Positions 30,360-40,180 of a DNA stretch of 64,000 nt are shown here, one piece after another (within the stretch, counting starts at the first letter, position 1; each line of letters opens with the position of its first letter). Source of the DNA: Pseudoalteromonas espejiana DSM 9414 (lineage in GTDB: Bacteria > Pseudomonadota > Gammaproteobacteria > Enterobacterales > Alteromonadaceae); NCBI RefSeq assembly GCF_002221525.1, contig NZ_CP011028.1, forward strand, positions 2,057,001-2,121,000, written 5' to 3'. Below the pieces are notes generated by a model. The model saw only the letters and a list, made by a program, of their open reading frames with translations, was not told where the DNA came from and searched no databases. The translations under genes and the position numbers were made by a program.

Positions 30360-31871
30360 TTATGGCGTATAATTTTTTAAAATATACGCCTGATGATCGG
30401 GCATTACATTTGCTGAGCGACTAATTACTAATTCAATATTTTTTAGTCTACGCTCTATTTCATCATGGCTTAGTCTATCAACTAGTGGGTGGTAGCTTTT
30501 AGGTTTAATGCCTTGTCCGTGCATAACAGCAAGCCAAGATGTTTCGTTAAATAACTCGTTGTCATGTCTAAAAATACGCCCGTTTTCACTAAACATATCT
30601 ATTTTTTGTTTTAACGAATCTGGCATTTCTATGTTTTTACAATAACGCCAAAATTCACTATCATCGCGATTTGTTAACTTATAATGCAAAATAATAAAAT
30701 CGCGAATACGATGATACTCTGTTTCAGTTTGCTGATTAAACAAGTCAATATCGCACTGCGTAAAAGCTTTACTTGGGAACAACGTCATCAGTTTTGCAAT
30801 AGCCGACTGAATTAAATGTAACCCTGTAGATTCAAGTGGTTCAACAAAGCCTGCCGATAAACCAATAGCAATACAGTTTTTATTCCAACTTTTTTTACGC
30901 ATACCTGTAACCCACTGTAAGCCATTTATATCATTTAGAGGGCTTGATTCCAGTGTGTTTAATAATAAACTCTGCGCTTTATCGTCATCCATAAACTCGC
31001 TTGAATACACAAACCCATTACCTACTCTGTTTTGCAGCGGTATTCGCCAAGTCCAGCCCACACTCTGCGCCGTAGACTGTGTATAAGGGTTTAGTGATTT
31101 TGTAGATAAACAAGGCGCTGCAACCGCTTTATTACAAGGAAGTAAATGGGTCCAATCTTCGTAGCCTGTTTTAAGTGCTTGCTCAATTAGCAATCCTTTA
31201 AAACCTGAGCAATCAATAAATAAATCACCGCTGAGTACCGTGTTATCGTTTAACACTAACGACTCTATCATTCCTGTTACAGGGTTGGTTTTTACTTCAT
31301 CAACCTGACCTTCAATACGCTTAACACCTTTATTTATCGCGTATTTACTTAAAAATTTAGCATAAAGGGTTGCATCAAAGTGGTAGGCATAATTAATACC
31401 TGCTAGCGGTGTATTTTGCTGGGTAGACGGGTGCATAAATTTGTTGGCGTAAGCACCTACCGATGCCAGTGAGTAGTTAGATAAGTTAGAAGTTTTTTTA
31501 AATTTTGGGTCACCTTGCATTTTCAACCAAAAGTGATGAAAAGGCAGCGCCTCCATATTAGTACCGTAATTTCCAAAAGGATGAAAATAGCGATGCCCCT
31601 TTTCCTTCCAATCTATAAACTCAATACCTAGTTTAAACGTTGCATTTGTAGAGCGAATAAACTCAGATTCATCAATATCGAGTATTGTATTGAATAGCTG
31701 AATTTGCGGAATAGTAGCCTCACCTACCGACACAGTGCCTATCTCGCTAGATTCAACAAGTGTAATGCTATAATTATCACAGCCAATAACTTTAGCCAAC
31801 GCCGAGGCACTCATCCATCCTGCTGACCCACCACCGACTATAACAATAGACTTAATTCTTGAATCACTCAT
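30360..31871 (-). CDS. Flavin-dependent tryptophan-halogenase-like protein
   Basis: 503 residues with the FAD motif IVGGGSAGWMSA near the N-terminus, GEATIP near 50 and the halogenase signature WTWRIPLQNRVGNG near 273, followed by the second FAD block GLSAGFVEPLESTG. It sits directly after the large TonB-dependent receptor and probably shares its transcript. In Caulobacter, Alteromonas and relatives such halogenase-like genes are typical companions of this TonB receptor type in glycan loci. Whether they halogenate anything there is unknown, so I name it by family only. Confidence 0.88.
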   Translation of the reverse strand: MSDSRIKSIVIVGGGSAGWMSASALAKVIGCDNYSITLVESSEIGTVSVGEATIPQIQLFNTILDIDESEFIRSTNATFKLGIEFIDWKEKGHRYFHPFGNYGTNMEALPFHHFWLKMQGDPKFKKTSNLSNYSLASVGAYANKFMHPSTQQNTPLAGINYAYHFDATLYAKFLSKYAINKGVKRIEGQVDEVKTNPVTGMIESLVLNDNTVLSGDLFIDCSGFKGLLIEQALKTGYEDWTHLLPCNKAVAAPCLSTKSLNPYTQSTAQSVGWTWRIPLQNRVGNGFVYSSEFMDDDKAQSLLLNTLESSPLNDINGLQWVTGMRKKSWNKNCIAIGLSAGFVEPLESTGLHLIQSAIAKLMTLFPSKAFTQCDIDLFNQQTETEYHRIRDFIILHYKLTNRDDSEFWRYCKNIEMPDSLKQKIDMFSENGRIFRHDNELFNETSWLAVMHGQGIKPKSYHPLVDRLSHDEIERRLKNIELVISRSANVMPDHQAYILKNYTP

Positions 31872-31892
31872 TTTTCATTACCTTATATAACA

Positions 31893-31929
31893 AAACGCTA
31901 TGACTGCTAAATAAGCAGTCATAGCGTTT
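31893..31929 (-). promoter_or_regulatory. 16-bp perfect hairpin between the TonB receptor and halogenase genes
   Basis: AAACGCTATGACTGCT and its exact complement with loop AAATA. On the minus strand it is followed by only a short T-tract. It is placed to attenuate the halogenase or to protect the receptor mRNA 3' end. Confidence 0.65.
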
Positions 31930-31951
31930 ATTTATGTACTAATGGTATTTA

Positions 31952-34900
31952 TTAAAAGTTACCTTTTAAAATAATACTAAATCGACGTTCGCTGGCAAAC
32001 CAAGACCGTGATATACGATTATTATCGTTGTCTATTTGCATAGAAGTACGCGCCACTTCGTTTGTTAGATTGGTACCTTGTAAGCCAATTTGAAATGAGT
32101 CCGTTAGATTATAAAATACAGAACCATCAAGCTGACCACCCGCCTCGTTATAGATAGGTAATTGAGTTATTACATCTTTACTGGTTAGCAAATATTCAGA
32201 GCGCCAGTTATAAGCTAAGCGTGCATTTATGCCATATTTTTCGTACATAGCTACAATGTTTATGTTGTCTTTAGAAAGCCCCTCAAGAGGCAATCCATCA
32301 AATGCAACATCGGCGCCTTCTGTTGAATCAGGCTTATCTGGTGATAACCCTGCATTTGGTGATCCTTCTTCTTCAATATAGGTATAGTTAAACTGCATCC
32401 CGATACCACTAAAGGAACCAGGTAAAAAGTCATAAAACTGCTGGTAAGCCAGCTCAAAACCTTGCACAGAACCTTCATCACCATTTGTAGCACCGTTTAC
32501 TTGTACTACCTGAGTAGCACCATTATTAGCAAACTCTCTATCTACTGAGCCATTAATAAAATAATTACTCATATCTTTATAAAAGAATGATGATGTAAGT
32601 GAACCCACTCCTTCAGAGAAATACCATTCTAGCGCTAAATCGTAGTTGTACGACTCCATTGGTTTTAAAAATGGATTTCCCGAGTTAGCTGTATAGCGTG
32701 AATAGCGTGCGTCTTGAATTTGTCTTTCATCTGAGCTTTCATCGTAGGTGATCACTAAGTCTTCAGGCGTGATTTTTACAAAGTTTCTTAGGTTTCCTAA
32801 AGCCGGCAGTGCTATAGCTTCTGAAAAGCCAAAGCGTAAAATTAAATCATCTTTCAAGTTTAATTTTACATTTAAGCTAGGCAGTATATTTGTGTATTCG
32901 CTGTTTGCAGTTTGCTCTGTAAATCCTGCATTGCCAAAGGCCGCTTGATCCGAGGGTAAAAAATTATCGGGATCGGATGCATCGTTAATATCGCCAACGG
33001 TATCTGGGAATGTTAAAAAGCCATCTGTTTCGTTTTTTATTTTTACATAGCGTAGGCCCACGTTGCCGCTATAAAACATGTCACCTAATTCACCTTCAAA
33101 ATTACCTTTAATATAAAACGCATTATTCACCTCAGACGTTTCATTAATTTCGTTATTTAAAAAATCTCCAATCGCGCCGTCTCTGCTCGACAAACGTTGC
33201 CAATTTGGTGATAAAGAAGCAAAGGCAGATTCTGCATTATTATAGTCTTTTACAAATGACTCTTTAGGAAACAAAAATGCTCCCTCTGAGGCAACATTTA
33301 ATACCCCGCCTCTGGCGAAGTTATCAAAAGTTACTTCCTCATAACTATCGCCTAAACTAGCACCTAGCTCGTCGCCTTGCGCATCAAACCATGCACTGCC
33401 ATTACCTGCCCACGCCTCAGACAGCCATCCCCAATTAAAAGTAGACTGACGTGTAGTTTGCTCTCGCTTAGCATAACGAGCACCAACTTTTACGCTAGTA
33501 AAAAAGCCACTATCAAATGTGTATTGTGTATCACCTGCAAAGGCAACTTCTTTACCATCATTATCAGATATGTGATCCATTGCACTGCGCCAAAAATAGT
33601 TATGAGGATCGGTAAAAAATCCTGCATCGCCTCTATTTGCTGGGTCAAGTAAAGTAATATCAGGTAACTCTGTGCCGTTTTGTTCAATACCAATTACAGC
33701 GCGAGTTGCGCCCATAACAGAAAAATCAAAAATCTCTGATGTAGACTCTACATATTGAGCGTCAAAATTAAACGACCATGTATCGTTAGGTCGATACTTA
33801 AGATTAAAACCGTAATCGTCCACTACGTTATCTTGATCTCTAAAACGTGTGATCATCGCATGTTGTGCACCAAATTCACCTGGTGGTTGACGCTGCGCAT
33901 CATTACCACGCCAACCTGCATTTGATGTAATAAAACCCGACTCAAAAAGCCCTTGGTCAGTAATATCAAACTCAGTACCTTCAAGAGCCATTAAATCATT
34001 AATAACAGCATCATCGGCCATTTCTATAGCGTGTTCAGTCCACGCTAGTGACGAATCAGAGCGAATAAATTGGGCTGTAGCTAAAAGCGTTTTACTTTCA
34101 TTTTCAAACTGTAGTGCTCCTGCAAAACCTTCTCTATTTCTGTCATCTTCTTTTCGGGTTAAACGCGTAGTACGAGGCACAAATACAGCTTGCCCATTAA
34201 CAAGTTCATTTTGCTCTTCGTAACGTCCTATTTGTGTACCGTCTGACTGCGCTTTTAGTTTAGAGTTTGAATAATTTACTAATACGCCGAGTCTGCCATT
34301 ATCTAAATCAAATATATCGCTATATAAACCAGAATATGACGGTGTTGTTTCATCTGCAAATTCGCTATATGTTCCATCTAAAGTAAAAGCGATTACTCGG
34401 CCGTCGGCATCAAAAGGTTTACGTGTAACCAAATTGACGGTACCAGCTATACCGCCTTCAATCATATCTGCCGATTGGTTTTTAAATAATTCAACTGACC
34501 CCATTAATTCTGGCGGTACATCTTGAAAACTTAATCCTCGCCCTGAATCTGCAGTAAAAGTGTCACGGCCGTTAAATTCACTGCGTGTATGTGTTAATCC
34601 ACGAACAACAACACCGCTGCCTTCAACACCATAATGATCTGGATCATTTGCAGCTGCAAAGCGTTCAATAGACACTCCCGGTAAACGGGTAATTGCCTCA
34701 AGTACACTTCGATCTGGTAAAGACCCAATATCTTTTGCTGAGATAGCATCGAGTACTGTTTCGCCTTCTCGCTTCATATTTTGGGCATTAATTAGATTTG
34801 AGCGTGTCCCTTCTACAATCACAATTTCTATATTATCTTCATCAGGTTTTACTGCGGCTTCTTCTTGTGCTGCAAATACATTACAAGAAAATGGTGATGC

Positions 34901-34960
34901 AATAATTGCAGAGGCAATTATCGACAAATTAAATTTACGGCTCTGTTTTATGTTCTTCAT
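31952..34960 (-). CDS. TonB-dependent receptor for glycan oligosaccharides
   Basis: 1002-residue outer-membrane active transporter. The signal peptide ends about residue 30 (NVFAAQ), a TonB-box-like stretch IEIVIVEGTR follows, then the plug domain (LPDRSVLEAITRLPGVSIER, GSGVVVRGL, GGIAGTVNLVTRKPF). A 22-strand-type barrel ends in the aromatic terminal strand RRFSIILKGNF. Length and motifs match the large Xanthomonas/Caulobacter-type receptors used for complex carbohydrates. It is flanked by a halogenase-like gene and a divergent beta-xylosidase, so xylo-oligosaccharides are the most likely cargo; this is an inference from context. Confidence 0.92.
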   Translation of the reverse strand: MKNIKQSRKFNLSIIASAIIASPFSCNVFAAQEEAAVKPDEDNIEIVIVEGTRSNLINAQNMKREGETVLDAISAKDIGSLPDRSVLEAITRLPGVSIERFAAANDPDHYGVEGSGVVVRGLTHTRSEFNGRDTFTADSGRGLSFQDVPPELMGSVELFKNQSADMIEGGIAGTVNLVTRKPFDADGRVIAFTLDGTYSEFADETTPSYSGLYSDIFDLDNGRLGVLVNYSNSKLKAQSDGTQIGRYEEQNELVNGQAVFVPRTTRLTRKEDDRNREGFAGALQFENESKTLLATAQFIRSDSSLAWTEHAIEMADDAVINDLMALEGTEFDITDQGLFESGFITSNAGWRGNDAQRQPPGEFGAQHAMITRFRDQDNVVDDYGFNLKYRPNDTWSFNFDAQYVESTSEIFDFSVMGATRAVIGIEQNGTELPDITLLDPANRGDAGFFTDPHNYFWRSAMDHISDNDGKEVAFAGDTQYTFDSGFFTSVKVGARYAKREQTTRQSTFNWGWLSEAWAGNGSAWFDAQGDELGASLGDSYEEVTFDNFARGGVLNVASEGAFLFPKESFVKDYNNAESAFASLSPNWQRLSSRDGAIGDFLNNEINETSEVNNAFYIKGNFEGELGDMFYSGNVGLRYVKIKNETDGFLTFPDTVGDINDASDPDNFLPSDQAAFGNAGFTEQTANSEYTNILPSLNVKLNLKDDLILRFGFSEAIALPALGNLRNFVKITPEDLVITYDESSDERQIQDARYSRYTANSGNPFLKPMESYNYDLALEWYFSEGVGSLTSSFFYKDMSNYFINGSVDREFANNGATQVVQVNGATNGDEGSVQGFELAYQQFYDFLPGSFSGIGMQFNYTYIEEEGSPNAGLSPDKPDSTEGADVAFDGLPLEGLSKDNINIVAMYEKYGINARLAYNWRSEYLLTSKDVITQLPIYNEAGGQLDGSVFYNLTDSFQIGLQGTNLTNEVARTSMQIDNDNNRISRSWFASERRFSIILKGNF

Positions 34961-35104
34961 TCTTATTTCCCCAATCAGAATTTAAAGACTACTCACGTAG
35001 CACTTAAAATTCTTATCCTGTCTTTTTTGTGTATGTGGTTATCGTGCAGGTATAGGTTTAATAAAATTAAAGGCAAAAATCGCCCAAATAACCACACATA
35101 CCGC

Positions 35105-35114
35105 TATTTGAACG
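35105..35114 (+). promoter_or_regulatory. ATTTGAACG motif, site 3 (TonB receptor/GH3 region)
   Basis: TATTTGAACG, identical in all ten bases to site 2. It is 145 bases from the TonB receptor start. Confidence 0.5.
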
Positions 35115-35274
35115 CTTTATTGAGCCACTTTGGTTATTTATACATATCTAGTTTTTATAAATGGATTAATACATCGGGACTGAAAATCATACTGTTAAAT
35201 AGTAATTAACACGTATTTGCAGCGCAATACCTATTATTTAGGGAATGAAAGTATGAACTTACGTAAATACGTCC

Positions 35275-35290
35275 ATTTAAACGTTCAAAT
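35275..35290. promoter_or_regulatory. ATTTGAACG motif, site 4, near-perfect palindrome
   Basis: ATTTAAACGTTCAAAT is a 16-bp palindrome with one mismatched pair, centred on ACGT, about 85 bases before the GH3 start. It suggests the complete operator is ATTTGAACGTTCAAAT and that the other sites are half or degenerate copies. Confidence 0.55.
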
Positions 35291-35374
35291 TTATATTAAT
35301 CTTACCCTTAGACGACTCTAATAATAACCTCTGCTAATTTATTTTTATCACACACCCATAAAGAGTTAATAACA

Positions 35375-37993
35375 ATGGTTAACAGAGATATAAAAGGTTT
35401 TATTGCACTTACAGCAATCGCTACTTTAGTTAGTTGTGCGCCCCATAAACAATCAAATACAGGTACAGATACACCACTTTATTTAAATGAAGCGGCAACA
35501 ACTGACGAGCGCGTAAATGACTTAGTAAATCGCTTAACATTAGAAGAGAAAGTAGCCCAACTATTTGATAAAACCCCCGCGATTGAGCGCTTAAATATTC
35601 CAAAATATAATTGGTGGAACGAAGCGCTTCACGGTGTAGCAAGAGCCGGTAAAGCAACTGTTTTTCCTCAGGCGATTGGTCTTGCTGCCACATTTGATGA
35701 AGATTTAATATTAAGAGTTGGTACGGCTATTTCTGACGAAGGCAGAGCAAAGCATCATGCCTTTTTAAATGAAAATAACCACTCAATGTATACAGGGCTG
35801 ACATATTGGTCGCCAAACATAAATATTTTTAGAGATCCACGATGGGGCCGTGGTCAAGAAACCTACGGTGAAGACCCTTATTTAACAACCCGTATTGCGG
35901 TTAATTTTATTAACGGCTTACAAGGTGATAACTCTAAGTATTTAAAATCTGTAGCAACACTTAAGCATTATGCAGTACATAGCGGCCCGGAGGTTTCAAG
36001 GCACAGTGACGACTACACTGCATCTAAAAAAGATTTAGCAGAAACCTATTTACCCGCATTTAAAGATGTAATAGCACAAACGGATGTAGCATCAGTAATG
36101 TGTGCATATAACAGCGTAAATGGCACGCCGGCTTGTGGTAACAACGAGTTAATTCAAAATAAATTACGTGATGAATTTAATTTTAAGGGCTACATCGTGT
36201 CTGACTGTGGCGCTATTGCCGATTTTTACGACGTAAAATCACACAATATAGTCAGTACAGAAGCACAAGCTGCAGCGATGGCGCTTAAAACAGGAACCGA
36301 TTTAAATTGCGGTGATCATCATGGTAATACCTATAGTTATTTAACTCAGGCCGTACAAGAAGGATTAGTTGAAGAAAGTGATATAGATCTAGCATTAAAA
36401 CGCCTTATGTATGCGCGCTTTAAATTAGGAATGTTTGATGATGCTAACAATGTGCCTTTTTCTAAAAAACCGATGACGTTAGTTGGATCTGCAGAACATT
36501 TAAAACTCACCGAAGAAGCCGCTCAAAAATCATTAGTATTACTTAAAAATAAACAATTGCTGCCTTTAAAAGGTAACGAAAAAATTGCGTTAATTGGCCC
36601 GAATGCAAATAACACCGCTATTTTATTAGGAAATTACAACGGCACACCTATCAAACCTATTACTCCTAAATACGCATTAGAAAAACGCCTAGGTAAAAAT
36701 AAACTTACGTATTCTGCAGGCTCAAGCATTACCGGTGAGGTTTATACACATTACCAACCTATTGAGGCAAAGCATTTTTTTCATCTAGATCATAATAATC
36801 AAATGCAGCCAGGATTAATTGCCCAGTATTACCCAGCGAGTAATTTTGACCGTCAACCAGCTAAACGACAAATAGATAAGAATATCGATTTTAGCTGGGA
36901 ACGCTCCCCTATCGACAACTCTATTGAGCAAGAATTTGCTGTTAAATGGGACGGAATAATTAAACCTGAGCAAACTGCACAATACTATTTTAAAGCCACC
37001 AATATAAGTTTTACACTTAATGGTAAAACTGTTAATGGCGCTATAACGCTTAATAAAAATGAAGAATATATATTAACTGCACAAGCTAAATTCAATCATT
37101 TTTGGCATAGCAACGTTATTAACCCAACAGCGAGTTTAGGCTGGTTGAAAAACCCTCAAAACCTTACTCAACAAGCGCTGATCAATGCCAATGAAGCGGA
37201 TGTTATTGTATTTGTAGGCGGTATTAGTGCCAATCTTGAAGGTGAAGAAATGCCACTGCAAATTGAAGGGTTTTCTCACGGAGATCGAACCAATATTAAT
37301 TTACCTAAAAGCCAACTTAATTTACTTAAAAAGCTAAAGCAGACCGGTAAACCTATCGTACTTGTAAATATGAGCGGTAGTGCAATGGCATTAAATTGGG
37401 AGAACGAAAATATAGACGCTATTGTTCAGGGCTTCTATCCAGGTGAGGCAGCAGGAAGCGCGCTAGCTGGTTTACTTTACGGCGACTTTAGCCCATCAGG
37501 TAAATTGCCTATCACCTTTTATAAATCAGTTTCAGATTTACCTGACTTTAAAAACTACTCAATGCAAAACCGTACATACAAATATTATGAAGATGAAGTA
37601 CTTTACCCATTTGGTTACGGCTTAAGTTACGCAGACTTTAAATACAAAAACACACGTCATTCAATAAACGCAGACACTGGCGATTTAAACCTAACAACAA
37701 CAATCGCTAACCAAAGCAGTTTTACAGCTGACGATGTTGCTCAAGTTTATATTTCTATGCCCGACGCGCCAATTAGGACACCTAATAAACAATTAGTGAA
37801 TTTTAAGCACGTTACTCTTAAAAACAAAGCACAAAACGACGTCCAATTTACAATTCCTAAAAATAAACTCACTTATATCAATGAGCAAGGTATTGCTGTT
37901 GCGTACAAAGGACGCTTAATTGTAACGGTGGGTTCTGGGCAAGGTATTAAAATACCAAAAGATAAATTTACAGTGTCTAACATTGTTTTATAA
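35375..37993 (+). CDS. GH3 beta-xylosidase with PA14 insertion, lipoprotein
   Basis: 872 residues with a lipobox (TLVSC, Cys21). The GH3 N-domain has the xylosidase-type pattern YNWWNEALHGVAR, FRDPRWGRGQETYGEDP, VASVMCAYNSVNG and the nucleophile D277 in YIVSDCGA. A PA14-like domain at about 475-600 (GLIAQYYPASNF ... TAQYYFKATN) is inserted in the C-domain. The C-terminus has the fibronectin-III-like end (TADDVAQVYISMP). The family mainly removes xylose (or arabinose) from the non-reducing ends of xylo-oligosaccharides. It is followed after 28 bases by a sugar symporter gene. Confidence 0.92.
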   Translation: MVNRDIKGFIALTAIATLVSCAPHKQSNTGTDTPLYLNEAATTDERVNDLVNRLTLEEKVAQLFDKTPAIERLNIPKYNWWNEALHGVARAGKATVFPQAIGLAATFDEDLILRVGTAISDEGRAKHHAFLNENNHSMYTGLTYWSPNINIFRDPRWGRGQETYGEDPYLTTRIAVNFINGLQGDNSKYLKSVATLKHYAVHSGPEVSRHSDDYTASKKDLAETYLPAFKDVIAQTDVASVMCAYNSVNGTPACGNNELIQNKLRDEFNFKGYIVSDCGAIADFYDVKSHNIVSTEAQAAAMALKTGTDLNCGDHHGNTYSYLTQAVQEGLVEESDIDLALKRLMYARFKLGMFDDANNVPFSKKPMTLVGSAEHLKLTEEAAQKSLVLLKNKQLLPLKGNEKIALIGPNANNTAILLGNYNGTPIKPITPKYALEKRLGKNKLTYSAGSSITGEVYTHYQPIEAKHFFHLDHNNQMQPGLIAQYYPASNFDRQPAKRQIDKNIDFSWERSPIDNSIEQEFAVKWDGIIKPEQTAQYYFKATNISFTLNGKTVNGAITLNKNEEYILTAQAKFNHFWHSNVINPTASLGWLKNPQNLTQQALINANEADVIVFVGGISANLEGEEMPLQIEGFSHGDRTNINLPKSQLNLLKKLKQTGKPIVLVNMSGSAMALNWENENIDAIVQGFYPGEAAGSALAGLLYGDFSPSGKLPITFYKSVSDLPDFKNYSMQNRTYKYYEDEVLYPFGYGLSYADFKYKNTRHSINADTGDLNLTTTIANQSSFTADDVAQVYISMPDAPIRTPNKQLVNFKHVTLKNKAQNDVQFTIPKNKLTYINEQGIAVAYKGRLIVTVGSGQGIKIPKDKFTVSNIVL

Positions 37994-38021
37994 AAAATAA
38001 TAAAAATCTAGGAATAATAAA

Positions 38022-39464
38022 ATGGAAAATACAGCAACAGATCCCACACTTAGTGGTGAATCTATTGAATTAGAGAATAACGAAAGCGAGAACTTATTAC
38101 GTATATTTTTTATCGCGTGCGTAGCTGCGATTGGTGGATTTTTATTTGGTTTTGATAGCGGTGTAATTAATGGCACAGTTGATGGACTTAAAGGTGCCTT
38201 TAACTCTGATAGTGTAGTAACCGGCTTTAATGTAGCGAGTATGCTGCTAGGCTGCGCTATTGGTGCATTAATAGCAGGTAAAAGCGCCGATCATTTTGGT
38301 CGTAAAAAGGTATTACTTGCAACTGCTGTTCTTTTTATCATCAGTGCCTGGGGCTCAGGCATTGCAGGATCGTCGGGGGAATTTATAATTTATCGCTTAA
38401 TTGGCGGCTTGGCGGTAGGAGCAGCTTCAATACTAACGCCCGCTTATATAAGTGAAATAGCCCCGGCACGTTTACGTGGTACGCTTACTTCTATTCAGCA
38501 AATTGCTATTATTTTAGGATTATTTTGCTCTTTTTTAAGTAACTATTTACTCGTACAAATATCTGGGAACTCAACCGAAGTTCTTTGGTCAGGCTTTGAT
38601 ACGTGGCGATGGATGTTTTGGATAGAATTAATCCCTGCAACTATTTTTTTAGTCACTTTATTTTTTATTCCAGAAAGCCCGCGCTATTTAGCAATGAAAA
38701 ATAAACAACAAGCAGGAATGAAAATTTTATCGCAGTTATTCGGTGCTAAAAACGCCAAATCAATGTGGGAAGAAATCAGGCAGTCATTAGGTAATAGCGA
38801 AAAAACAAAAATAAGTAACTTATTACAAACAAACACATTCAAGCTTAAACCAGTCGTTTATATTGCAATTGGGCTTGCAACATTACAGCAACTAGTCGGT
38901 ATTAACGTGGTATTTTACTATGGCGCTATATTATGGCAAGCCGTTGGTTTCTCAGAATCAGATGCACTTTTAATCAATATTATTAGTGGCGTAATTAGCT
39001 TAATTGCCTGTTTTATTACTTTATCGCTTATTGATAAATTAGGCCGAAAGCCCTTTTTGCTGATTGGGTCAATGGGCATGACCTTCTCGCTCATTGGTTT
39101 AGTTGTCGCATTTTCTAACGGCACTATAGACCCTCAAGGACAATTACAACTTGGCGACTGGGGCTTTACTGCACTTGTACAAGCCAATTTGTATGTGTTC
39201 TTTTTTAACCTTTCATGGGGCCCTGTAATGTGGGTAATGCTCGGCGAGATATTTCCAAATAACATGAGAGGATTAGGTTTAGGGGTTGCAGGGCTTGCTC
39301 AATGGCTGGCTAACTTTTTAGTTACTATGACCTTTCCTATATTGCTAGCCGGTGGAGGGCTTGCTCTCGCGTATTCGCTCTATGCATTTTTTGCTTTTAT
39401 ATCAGTACTTTTTGTTATTTACTTATTAACAGAAACCAAAGGAACAAAGCTAGAAAACGTATAG
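38022..39464 (+). CDS. MFS sugar porter (xylose/H+ symporter-like), copy 1
   Basis: 480-residue inner-membrane transporter of the sugar porter family (XylE/GalP type). 12 helices with FLFGFDSGVINGTVDGL in helix 1, GKSADHFGRKK, the PESPRYL motif after helix 6, QQLVGINVVFYYG in helix 7, DKLGRKPFLL and WGPVMWVMLGEIFPN in helix 10, and a final ETKG. The N-terminus carries about 25 extra polar residues compared with copy 2 at 43902. Transcribed with the preceding GH3, so it probably imports the released xylose. Confidence 0.9.
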   Translation: MENTATDPTLSGESIELENNESENLLRIFFIACVAAIGGFLFGFDSGVINGTVDGLKGAFNSDSVVTGFNVASMLLGCAIGALIAGKSADHFGRKKVLLATAVLFIISAWGSGIAGSSGEFIIYRLIGGLAVGAASILTPAYISEIAPARLRGTLTSIQQIAIILGLFCSFLSNYLLVQISGNSTEVLWSGFDTWRWMFWIELIPATIFLVTLFFIPESPRYLAMKNKQQAGMKILSQLFGAKNAKSMWEEIRQSLGNSEKTKISNLLQTNTFKLKPVVYIAIGLATLQQLVGINVVFYYGAILWQAVGFSESDALLINIISGVISLIACFITLSLIDKLGRKPFLLIGSMGMTFSLIGLVVAFSNGTIDPQGQLQLGDWGFTALVQANLYVFFFNLSWGPVMWVMLGEIFPNNMRGLGLGVAGLAQWLANFLVTMTFPILLAGGGLALAYSLYAFFAFISVLFVIYLLTETKGTKLENV

Positions 39465-39468
39465 CTTT

Positions 39469-39508
39469 ATCGTCCTAAATAGCTAAATTTAGGGCGATAA
39501 TTTTTTAG
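39469..39508. terminator. Terminator shared by the MFS gene and the convergent response regulator gene
   Basis: TTATCG(T)CCTAAAT / ATTTAGGGCGATAA with one bulged base, followed by TTTTTT. Confidence 0.78.
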
Positions 39509-39511
39509 TGC

Positions 39512-40180
39512 CTACCCAACTAATCTATAACCTACCGCTGGCTCAGTTAAGATATGAATAGGGCTTGCAGGGTTTACCTCAAGTTTTTGTCTTAGTTGCG
39601 CTACATGTACACGTATATACTCAGGTCTGTTAATGTATTGCTCCCCCCATACCTGACTTAAAATAGCATTATGAGTAAGCACTTTATCTTTATTTTGAAA
39701 CAACATAAGTAAAATTTTATATTCTTTATTAGTGAGCTTTACATCGCTGCTGTTAAGCGTAACTATGTGCTTATGCGGATCTATAATGATGTTTCCGCAT
39801 TGCAGTGCCAAACTGGGCTGTGTATTTAATCTTAATAGCACACGCATTCTTGCCAGAAGTTCGTTCGCACTAAAAGGTTTTGTTATATAATCGTTTGCCC
39901 CATTATCAAGGGCTGTAACCTTTTCCACCTCGCCATCGCGAGCCGAAAGCACTAATATTGGTATTTGGCTCCATTGTCGTACTTCAAGTAACCAGGCCTG
40001 TCCATCCATATCAAGCAATCCCAAATCAAGTAACACTAAGTCAAAGCTTTGCTCACTCATTAATGAAAAACCATCAAGCCCTTTCGCACTAATTGATACG
40101 TTGTAGCCACTGGCACCTAGTAATGTTTTTAAAAAACTTTGCAGTGCAGGTGAGTCCTCTAGCACCAATACATTAATCAT
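39512..40180 (-). CDS. OmpR-family response regulator, KdpE-like
   Basis: 222 residues with a receiver domain (MINVLVLEDSP, phospho-acceptor D52 in VLLDLGLLD, YITKPFS lysine) and a winged-helix DNA-binding domain (KEYKILLMLFQNKDKVLTHN ... IRVHVAQLRQKLE, VGYRLVG). A GTG at 40189 is in frame, but GGGG eight bases before the ATG at 40180 supports that start. It overlaps the end of the sensor gene by 8 bases. Closest to KdpE, but no kdpFABC is present. The Ktr system divergent from it is the obvious target. Confidence 0.88.
   Translation of the reverse strand: MINVLVLEDSPALQSFLKTLLGASGYNVSISAKGLDGFSLMSEQSFDLVLLDLGLLDMDGQAWLLEVRQWSQIPILVLSARDGEVEKVTALDNGANDYITKPFSANELLARMRVLLRLNTQPSLALQCGNIIIDPHKHIVTLNSSDVKLTNKEYKILLMLFQNKDKVLTHNAILSQVWGEQYINRPEYIRVHVAQLRQKLEVNPASPIHILTEPAVGYRLVG

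Larger units (their letters stand above)
34961..35374. other. Divergent regulatory region, TonB receptor / GH3 xylosidase
   Basis: 414 bp with no convincing gene. A 60-codon frame at 35027 has no family resemblance or Shine-Dalgarno. The region carries two ATTTGAACG motifs (35105, 35282) and a short ACGTAAATACGT palindrome near 35261. It must hold the promoters of both glycan-uptake genes. Confidence 0.6.

Noticed and set aside
35027..35209. 60-codon frame in the TonB receptor/GH3 intergenic region
   Set aside because: Weak start, no family resemblance, and it overlaps putative operator sequence.
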